Source of the DNA: Coleofasciculus sp. S288
Lineage (GTDB): Bacteria; Cyanobacteriota; Cyanobacteriia; Cyanobacteriales; Coleofasciculaceae
Length of the DNA stretch: 10,414 nt
Direction: 5' to 3'
NCBI GenBank assembly: GCA_020216575.1
Contig: JAIUYC010000052.1
Location: forward strand, 1-10,414
In this document: positions 5,288-10,414 of the stretch, piece by piece
Position numbering within the stretch: the stretch's first letter is position 1
Layout of the letters: the number at the start of each line of letters is the position of its first letter
Made by a program: the position numbers and the translations under genes
Notes under the pieces: model-generated
What the model was told of the DNA's origin: nothing
What the model saw: only the letters and a program-made list of their open reading frames with translations
Database searches by the model: none

Positions 5288-6247
5288 CTAGTTCAATAAG
5301 CTCATGACAACCAGAACTATCAAACTGAGAAGTATCAATCCGCCAATAATTTTAGCTAAACAATCTAAGCGACTCGAAAAATCCCCCCTTGGCTTTGACA
5401 CGAGACGAGCTTCTTTTTCAAACTCTGCTTTCGCCCAACTCATCTCTTGCCCCAACTGACGTGCCTCATACACCAAACCTGCGGCGAGTTGAAGCAAGTA
5501 AGGATGGCGTCCGCCCCACTGCCGCACCCAACGCTGCTCTTGCATTGTTAAGGCCGCCGTTGTACCGGGAATTCTACTGGCAGGTAAGGTGACTAGTTCC
5601 TCGGCTGCGGCCTCCGTCAGTTCGCCTAGCGTCACAACTTGCCAAGTTTTGAAAAAAGCAGACCTGAGCTTGTGGCGGCGCTGGTAAAAATCCAGTCGTC
5701 TGTGAGATGCCACTACTAGCATCAAGACACCACTTTCCATGAGCGATCGCAAATTGTCAAAAAATCCATCGCCAAACTCCTCAGGATGCCGAAACAGTGG
5801 ACCAAACTCATCCAGACATAGCACAGGCAGCACTCCTTGCCGTTTGTACTGTCCCATCGCGGCACAAAATGCCAAACGGTTAAAGGGGTTGACTTTCAAC
5901 GGCTCAATTAACGCTGGGTTTCGCTGTACCGTTAAGTGATGCCACAGCCGCCGTGCCACTGCCTGATAGAACCCGTCCTCGCTTTGGCACTGTGCCTCCT
6001 GGAGTGAGAGGTAGATTGCTACATAGCGTTTGGGTTCAGGAACTCGCTGTTCGTAAGTTTGGAAGAAGTGATAGAGCAACGAAGATTTACCAATCCGCCT
6101 TGGTCCCACCACATTGATACTGACTGGCTGCAAAGCTGTCATTTGTGAAGTAATGAGTTCTAATTCTTGTTTTCTACCCACAAATAACTGGGGATCGGTA
6201 ATCTTTTGTCCTGCTACAAATGGGCAGGAAGGTAGCGATGAGGTCAT
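5288..6247 (-). CDS. STAND/AAA-like P-loop ATPase with C-terminal membrane anchor
   Basis: This 319-aa protein is a P-loop NTPase of the AAA/ORC-like STAND type common in cyanobacteria. It starts with the FVGR motif (22-25), has Walker A GPRRIGKSS (48-56, Lys54), Walker B VLCLDEF (142-148, Asp146/Glu147), a sensor-like VVASHRRLDF (178-187) and a lid-type GGRHPYLLQLAAG (245-257). One hydrophobic helix (about 299-318) ends the protein. It therefore appears tail-anchored, with the ATPase in the cytosol. In many relatives the ATPase is fused to WD40, CHAT, FGE or peptidase domains; here it stands alone, so any effector would be encoded elsewhere. ATG 6247 lacks a clear Shine-Dalgarno. The gene is bracketed by two different heptamer repeats. 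Confidence 0.85.
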   Translation of the reverse strand: MTSSLPSCPFVAGQKITDPQLFVGRKQELELITSQMTALQPVSINVVGPRRIGKSSLLYHFFQTYEQRVPEPKRYVAIYLSLQEAQCQSEDGFYQAVARRLWHHLTVQRNPALIEPLKVNPFNRLAFCAAMGQYKRQGVLPVLCLDEFGPLFRHPEEFGDGFFDNLRSLMESGVLMLVVASHRRLDFYQRRHKLRSAFFKTWQVVTLGELTEAAAEELVTLPASRIPGTTAALTMQEQRWVRQWGGRHPYLLQLAAGLVYEARQLGQEMSWAKAEFEKEARLVSKPRGDFSSRLDCLAKIIGGLILLSLIVLVVMSLLN

Positions 6248-6298
6248 GGATCTGCACCAGCAAAAACGTCAGTACAACAGCCCCAGCACCCTAGGCAA

Positions 6299-6326
6299 TT
6301 CAAAATTCAAAGTTCAAAATTTAAAA
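6299..6326. repeat. Heptanucleotide tandem repeat (TTCAAAA)
   Basis: Four units read TTCAAAA, TTCAAAG, TTCAAAA and TTTAAAA. The repeat lies 51 bp upstream of the ATPase start codon. It is a second period-7 repeat with a sequence unrelated to the one at 5194-5228. Confidence 0.75.
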
Positions 6327-6391
6327 GGGGAAAACCTAATGTTAGCAGGCATTTGGGGGCTTCCTACATTGAGATGAAATACACCACAAGT

Positions 6392-6529
6392 TTATGAGTT
6401 TCTGCGTATGTTTGATATAGTGATTCTCGACCCTTGTGGGATATACCTCGATTCAGGAGTCATAGGGGCAGGTTTCACCGAGATATCTGCTTCCCACGAC
6501 TCAATCTGATAAACCCGCCCGTACTTCAA
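6392..6529 (-). CDS. Possible 45-codon small ORF downstream of the aminotransferase
   Basis: This ORF starts at TTG 6529, 14 nt after the aminotransferase stop, and ends at TAA 6392-6394. The translation looks protein-like (KYGRVYQIESWEADISVKP, then APMTPESRYIPQGSRITISN and a basic end). No Shine-Dalgarno is visible. An ATG at 6533 lies one frame off (MIEV...), so loss of one base could have separated the true start from the body. I do not recognise the family. It could be a small beta-rich protein, a frameshifted remnant, or chance. The remaining sequence between it and the ATPase start (6248-6391) shows only the TTCAAAA repeat. Confidence 0.4.
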   Translation of the reverse strand: MKYGRVYQIESWEADISVKPAPMTPESRYIPQGSRITISNIRRNS

Positions 6530-6543
6530 TCATTTGAGAACCG

Positions 6544-7758
6544 CTATAGTAACTGCAAAAGTACTCTAGCTAAGTAATCATATTGCTCTGGTGTGTTGTA
6601 CACATGAGCCGAAACCCTCACCATTAGCTTAAATGGCGCACTCCAGAAATTCAGCGGCACTTCAATGTTAAATCGGTCAAACAAAATATCCTGAAGTACT
6701 GGCCAGTCTCGGAGTTGCCCCTCTTGCTCGTACACCGACAACTCATCGGGTAAAGGCACAGCTGCCATCGAACCAATCATTTCATCCGGACAGGGGGGTG
6801 ATACTCCTAACGCTTTGCACAGCAATTGCCTTGCTAAGAGTGCCTTGGCTCGGTTGTTTGATTGAAGTTCAGACCATCCTCCGGGCAGTAACGAACCCAA
6901 GAACCGAATGGCTTGGGGTATACAAAGATAGGCTGTGGGGTCATCGGTACCCGCCCAATCAAACTCTAGCTGAAAGCGGGACTTATCTGTGCGATGCGAG
7001 TTTGCACCGTGGCTAATGGTTAGAGGATGAATGAGCGATTGCTTGTCGCGTCGTACATAGAGAAATGCTGCTCCCTTTGGCGCACACAACCACTTGTGGC
7101 AGTTAGCCGCATAGTAAGCTGCTCCAATTTCGTGCAGGTTCAGCGATACCATACCGAGTGCATGTGCTCCATCGACAAGTGTATCTACCCCCTGTTCCGC
7201 CAGTTTGCCCACGAGCTGCTGAAGGGGGAAGACTAAAGCCGTTTTGCTCGTTACATGGTCAATGAGTGCCAACTTGGTTCTGGGTGAAACTTGTTCGAGT
7301 ATCGCGTCTATTACCTCATTGGGAGACTGGAGGGGAAAGGGAAGTTTCGCTACGACTACTTTTGCCCCCGTGCGGCTGGCGACGAAATCGAGTGCATTGC
7401 GGCAGGCGTTGTACTCTTGGTTAGTGGTTAGTAGTTCGTCGCCTGGATTGAAAGAAAGCGATCGCAATACCGAATTTACACCCGTTGTTGCATTGGGAAC
7501 GAACGCCAACTCTTCAGCCTCTGCACCCACAAAGGCGGCTAGTTCGCTCCGCGCTGCGTCTAGCAACCCTTCGTACTCCCGCATAAAAAAGCGCAGAGGT
7601 TCTCGTTCGAGTTGCTCCCGCAATCGTTGCTGTACTTCTAGGACTGGCAGGGGGCAAGCCCCATAGGAACCATGATTGAGAAAGGTTACCGTTGGGTCAA
7701 GCGACCAGAACTTTGAGCAATTGCTAGGTTCACCTGGAAAAGAAGCGTTGTCAGCCAT
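6544..7758 (-). CDS. Class V aminotransferase, isopenicillin-N epimerase-like
   Basis: This 404-aa PLP enzyme of fold type I is of full family length. Motifs in order are FLNHGSYGACP (26-36), the cofactor-side NATTGVNSVLRS (89-100), DHVTSKTALVFP (167-178), DGAHALG (196-202, Asp196 contacts the pyridine nitrogen) and the Schiff-base lysine Lys222 in NCHKWLCAPKG. These fit the CefD-like (isopenicillin-N epimerase-type) branch of class V; in cyanobacteria the substrate is usually unknown, and cysteine-desulfurase-like or racemase/lyase activity are alternatives. No beta-lactam biosynthesis genes are visible, so the antibiotic-pathway name should not be taken literally. ATG 7758 has no strong Shine-Dalgarno. 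A possible 45-codon ORF follows after 14 nt. Confidence 0.9.
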   Translation of the reverse strand: MADNASFPGEPSNCSKFWSLDPTVTFLNHGSYGACPLPVLEVQQRLREQLEREPLRFFMREYEGLLDAARSELAAFVGAEAEELAFVPNATTGVNSVLRSLSFNPGDELLTTNQEYNACRNALDFVASRTGAKVVVAKLPFPLQSPNEVIDAILEQVSPRTKLALIDHVTSKTALVFPLQQLVGKLAEQGVDTLVDGAHALGMVSLNLHEIGAAYYAANCHKWLCAPKGAAFLYVRRDKQSLIHPLTISHGANSHRTDKSRFQLEFDWAGTDDPTAYLCIPQAIRFLGSLLPGGWSELQSNNRAKALLARQLLCKALGVSPPCPDEMIGSMAAVPLPDELSVYEQEGQLRDWPVLQDILFDRFNIEVPLNFWSAPFKLMVRVSAHVYNTPEQYDYLARVLLQLL

Positions 7759-7866
7759 TAACAGGACTCACGCTAGGAAAGATTCTTCCCCTGATTTTAT
7801 TCTCTCCGACCTAAAGGTAGGGAGATTCACTGAGGGGTTCTGTCTTATCCCTCGATTATCCGACTG

Positions 7867-7971
7867 TCAGACAAAGCGAGCTCGTAGTTGCTGCTGTTCA
7901 GCTAGCCGCTCATCACTAATGAATATTCGCCTTCCTAGATCAGTAAAGCGGAGCTGGGCTAGCCAAAGCAC
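7867..7971 (-). CDS. Doubtful 34-codon ORF between tRNA-Asn and the aminotransferase
   Basis: GTG 7971 (preceded by AGGGAA) to TGA 7867-7869 encodes LWLAQLRFTDLGRRIFISDE and a helical basic end. The composition looks protein-like, but it is very short and unrecognised. The frame stays open upstream toward the tRNA without an ATG. It may be a real small protein, a decayed fragment, or chance. The rest of 7759-7999 holds only a weak imperfect hairpin near 7802-7822. Confidence 0.2.
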   Translation of the reverse strand: MLWLAQLRFTDLGRRIFISDERLAEQQQLRARFV

Positions 7972-7999
7972 TTCCCTGCAAAACCTATAACATTTAAAA

Positions 8000-8071
<72 letters not shown>

Positions 8072-8094
8072 CTGCGTAGTCAATGTTTGTCACG

Positions 8095-8123
8095 ATTATC
8101 AATATTAGCGACAAAACCTACAA
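8095..8123 (-). promoter_or_regulatory. Putative promoter of tRNA-Asn
   Basis: On the minus strand, TTGTAG (8118-8123) lies 17 bp from GATAAT (8095-8100), placing transcription start about 17 nt before the tRNA 5' end. An overlapping alternative -10, TAATAT (8102-8107), also exists. This rests on consensus matching only. Confidence 0.45.
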
Positions 8124-8232
8124 TTTAGCAACCCCTCTCCCAAATTTTTTTTAATACCGATGGCACATTACGACTCATCCTAATGTGAAGTATCGAGCTA
8201 GGCTATTTGTATCCTTTTTTTTCTCCGCTTCT

Positions 8233-8724
8233 ATGTTGACGCATCACCGCAGGCCTGTTTATCTTTCCCTAGTGTCTACCGACCTGCCATTTTGGTCTAC
8301 TGTTGAGGCTGCCGCTACGCTCTACCAAAAAGACCAAGAGCGGTTTCATCTACTCTTCAGTGAATCAGCTCCTCCTGAGTGGGAACCGGAAGGCACAACA
8401 CCTGACAATGCCAACCCCTCAACCTCTAAATCGGTGCGACTCCTGTGGCTGGAAATTTCACCTTATCGGGTGATTATGACCATGCAGGGAAACGGTAGAT
8501 TAAGCTATCGCCATCTCTGGGAGCGAGGGATTTATGGCATCAGCCGCTATTGGTTAAACAGCGATCCCCTCAAGGGACACGAGTCGTTGCGCCTGCGGAA
8601 CTATACCCGGAGTTTAAAGCTAGAGGGTCGATCGTTACCCCAGCGCCTACAACTGGAATATGAGCTGTGGTCAGAAAAAGTCCAACTGGGTCGCTATATA
8701 TTGAATCTACAAATTCATCACTAG
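8233..8724 (+). CDS. Conserved-looking hypothetical protein (about 163 aa)
   Basis: I cannot name a function. The protein is soluble and rich in aromatics: STDLPFWSTVEAAATLYQKD near the N-terminus, a Pro/Ser/Thr-rich variable stretch (PPEWEPEGTTPDNANPST), then a beta-rich C-terminal half (LLWLEISPYRVIMTMQGNGR, ISRYWLNSDPLKGHESLRLR) ending in YILNLQIHH. I recall related hypothetical proteins with DLPFW near the start in cyanobacteria, but this is memory, not a search. The frame is open from GTG 8185; I prefer ATG 8233 because the extra 16 codons resemble nothing conserved. Neither start has a Shine-Dalgarno (upstream of 8233 is pyrimidine-rich). The ABC exporter downstream has its own promoter, so the two are probably separate units. 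Confidence 0.65.
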   Translation: MLTHHRRPVYLSLVSTDLPFWSTVEAAATLYQKDQERFHLLFSESAPPEWEPEGTTPDNANPSTSKSVRLLWLEISPYRVIMTMQGNGRLSYRHLWERGIYGISRYWLNSDPLKGHESLRLRNYTRSLKLEGRSLPQRLQLEYELWSEKVQLGRYILNLQIHH

Positions 8725-8744
8725 TAGGAACTTAAAGAAAAAGC

Positions 8745-8773
8745 TTAACCCGTAGAGACGCCTGTATTATAAT
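8745..8773 (+). promoter_or_regulatory. Sigma-70-type promoter upstream of the ABC exporter
   Basis: TTAACC (8745-8750, 4 of 6 to TTGACA) and a perfect TATAAT (8768-8773) are spaced by 17 bp. Transcription would start near 8780, leaving a 5' leader of about 75 nt before ATG 8856. The ribosome site AGGAG (8847-8851) precedes the ATG by 4 nt. Confidence 0.65.
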
Positions 8774-8855
8774 ATATTTCTTGTATACTACAGACGCGCA
8801 GGACTGGTAGAAACTCATCTTTGAATGATACCAGTGCTGCTGCATCAGGAGCATC

Positions 8856-10414
8856 ATGGCGACTTTTCGGGATATCCTCAACTACTACCGTTCCTACCGA
8901 GGCATCTCTCTCTTTAGCATTGCCGCAGCCAGCATTTTTGAAATTGTCGATCTAGTCGTACCTTATGTAATCGGACAGCTTCTAAACCTCCTATCGGGTC
9001 AAGCTTTGGATAGACCCATACAGAACCTAGTTATTAGTGTTGCAAACCTCACTCACAGTCGCGCCGATCGCATTTTATCCCTGTCCGTACTACTGGGCAT
9101 AATTTTCCTTGCGACCGTCGCCAAAGCGCCACTACAAGTTTGGTTGAGCGCTTGGTATCACTGGGCGATTGCCCTTCGCGCCCGTCGAGATCATTCCCAT
9201 AAGGCCATTGAAAAAATTCTCACCCTGCCTCTGGAATTTTACGACGAAAACAATCCCGGACGGATTGCTGGACGAGTCGCCAGAGGCATTGCTAATCACA
9301 CTTGGACGTATCCAGAAATTGCAGGACAACTCATTCCCAAACTCTTGCGGGTGATGGGTATCTTTGTCATCATCTGGTTCATCGAGTGGCGCATTGCCAT
9401 TCTGTTTTTAATTTCCTTTATCGCCATATTAGGCTTTAGTCTTAGAGATTTGAAGGCACTCATTGCCCAGGAAGGGAAATTAGATAGACACCAAGAGAAT
9501 ACCGACAGTCGTACCTCAGAAATTGTCACCAACGTCAAAACAGTCAAAGCTTTTGCCACAGAAGCGGAAGAACTAAAACGACAACGACAGCGTTTAGACC
9601 GCGAACTGAAGGTCGTTTTATTCAACATTCACTTGGGTTACATTAAGTTAGCCACCTGGCAAAAAACGGTTATCCAGATTTGCGTTTTTACCGTGCTCGC
9701 GCTTACTCTGCTGGCGACAGTACGAGGACACATATCTCTGGGACACTTTGTTACGACATTAACGGTTTCTAGCATGGCTTATGCCGAACTAGAACCTATT
9801 AGCGCTCTTGCCGAAGTCTTTGCGCGTCGCTATGCCTCGATGCTACGATTTCACGAGTTTATGCAGCAACCCGTTGGTAAGGATGCTGCGGGGATTGTCC
9901 TGGATTCAAAGGATACCGTGAAGTCCTACGAATTTACGGGCAAAGTTGAGTTTTGTCATCTGAGTTTCAGTTATGACTCCAAACGCCCCGTGTTACAGGA
10001 CATTCACCTATTGATTGAACCATATCAAACCGTAGCACTTGTCGGGCGATCGGGTTCGGGTAAGTCTACGCTGGTAAAACTTTTGTTCCGGTATTTTGAA
10101 CCGGAACAAGGTCAGATTCTCATGGATGGTGTAGACATTCGCACTCTGGATATCACGGCTTACCGAAAACGATTGGCGATCGTTCACCAAGAAGTTGATG
10201 TCTTTAACGGTACTCTACTGGACAACCTCACCTACGGCAATCGCAATGCAAGCTTTGCCAAAGTCCAGGAAGCCTGTCGCATTGCCAGAGTAGACGAGGT
10301 AATCGAGCAACTACCTAACGGGTATTACACTATTGTCGGTGAGCGAGGAGTGCGGCTATCCGGTGGACAGCGGCAGCGGTTGGGTATTGCTAGAGCGCTA
10401 TTAGTGGAGCCTGA
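8856..10414 (+). CDS. ABC exporter (fused permease + ATPase), 3' end cut by window
   Basis: The frame from ATG 8856 is open to the last base: 519 residues plus two bases. It is a half-size type I exporter. The membrane domain has hydrophobic helices at about 17-40, 73-92, 163-195 (two helices) and 272-320, with the conserved cytoplasmic segment LPLEFYDENNPGRIAGRV between. The nucleotide-binding domain starts near 360, with A-loop Tyr373, Walker A GRSGSGKST (397-405, Lys403), Q-loop Gln445 (VHQEVDVF), X-loop GERG (495-498) and signature LSGGQRQR (501-508). The window ends just before Walker B. It probably works as a homodimer exporting lipid, peptide or drug-like substrates; the substrate is not readable, and MsbA-like is a class description only. 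AGGAG lies 4 nt upstream of the start. Confidence 0.93.
   Translation, partial: MATFRDILNYYRSYRGISLFSIAAASIFEIVDLVVPYVIGQLLNLLSGQALDRPIQNLVISVANLTHSRADRILSLSVLLGIIFLATVAKAPLQVWLSAWYHWAIALRARRDHSHKAIEKILTLPLEFYDENNPGRIAGRVARGIANHTWTYPEIAGQLIPKLLRVMGIFVIIWFIEWRIAILFLISFIAILGFSLRDLKALIAQEGKLDRHQENTDSRTSEIVTNVKTVKAFATEAEELKRQRQRLDRELKVVLFNIHLGYIKLATWQKTVIQICVFTVLALTLLATVRGHISLGHFVTTLTVSSMAYAELEPISALAEVFARRYASMLRFHEFMQQPVGKDAAGIVLDSKDTVKSYEFTGKVEFCHLSFSYDSKRPVLQDIHLLIEPYQTVALVGRSGSGKSTLVKLLFRYFEPEQGQILMDGVDIRTLDITAYRKRLAIVHQEVDVFNGTLLDNLTYGNRNASFAKVQEACRIARVDEVIEQLPNGYYTIVGERGVRLSGGQRQRLGIARALLVEP

Noticed and set aside
7244..7666. Plus-strand 140-codon ORF (and others at 6798-7236, 7676-7990)
   Set aside because: These lie antisense to the full-length aminotransferase or across its upstream gap; composition is Ser/Arg-rich low complexity, typical of shadow frames.
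9132..9628. Minus-strand ORFs within 9132-9628 and at 10008-10190, and a plus ORF at 9169-9354
   Set aside because: All lie inside the continuous ABC exporter frame that runs from 8856 to the window end and carries all expected motifs.

Overview
This looks like the chromosome of a filamentous cyanobacterium (Microcoleus/Coleofasciculus/Nostoc-like; genus inferred, not proven). The evidence is eleven copies of the cyanobacterial HIP1 octamer GCGATCGC, two intergenic heptanucleotide tandem repeats, a highly regular WD40 repeat gene, and several cyanobacterial-type hypothetical genes. Protein names below come from reading motifs; no database search was run.

Layout. 1-1050 (+) is the 3' part of a WD40-propeller gene whose repeats have an exact 126-bp period. 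It is followed by a strong hairpin (1056-1088). 1197-1808 (+) holds two tightly coupled small genes I do not recognise. Directly after them (1805-1879) lies a second copy of the last 71 bp of the WD40 gene, so the pair is bracketed by direct repeats. 1924-2591 (+) is an overlapping VapB/VapC-type toxin-antitoxin pair. A HIP1-rich convergent gap then leads into minus-strand genes: a PD-(D/E)XK-nuclease-like protein (2711-3328), a small serine carboxylesterase (3619-4248), a YdcF/SanA-like DUF218 membrane protein (4439-5170), a membrane-anchored STAND/AAA-like ATPase (5288-6247), a possible 45-codon ORF (6392-6529) and a class V aminotransferase of the isopenicillin-N-epimerase type (6544-7758). 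tRNA-Asn(GUU) lies at 8000-8071 (-). On the plus strand follow a conserved hypothetical gene (8233-8724) and an ABC exporter (8856 to the window end, truncated) with a good sigma-70-type promoter.

The window does not form one obvious pathway. Positions 1-3350 have an accessory or defence-like flavour: a WD40 protein with variable surface positions, unknown small genes, toxin-antitoxin and a nuclease fold. Positions 6500-10414 read as housekeeping or transport genes. The least explained parts are the repeat-bracketed cassette at 967-1879, the composite double-HIP1 element that occurs twice, and the 45-codon ORF behind the aminotransferase.
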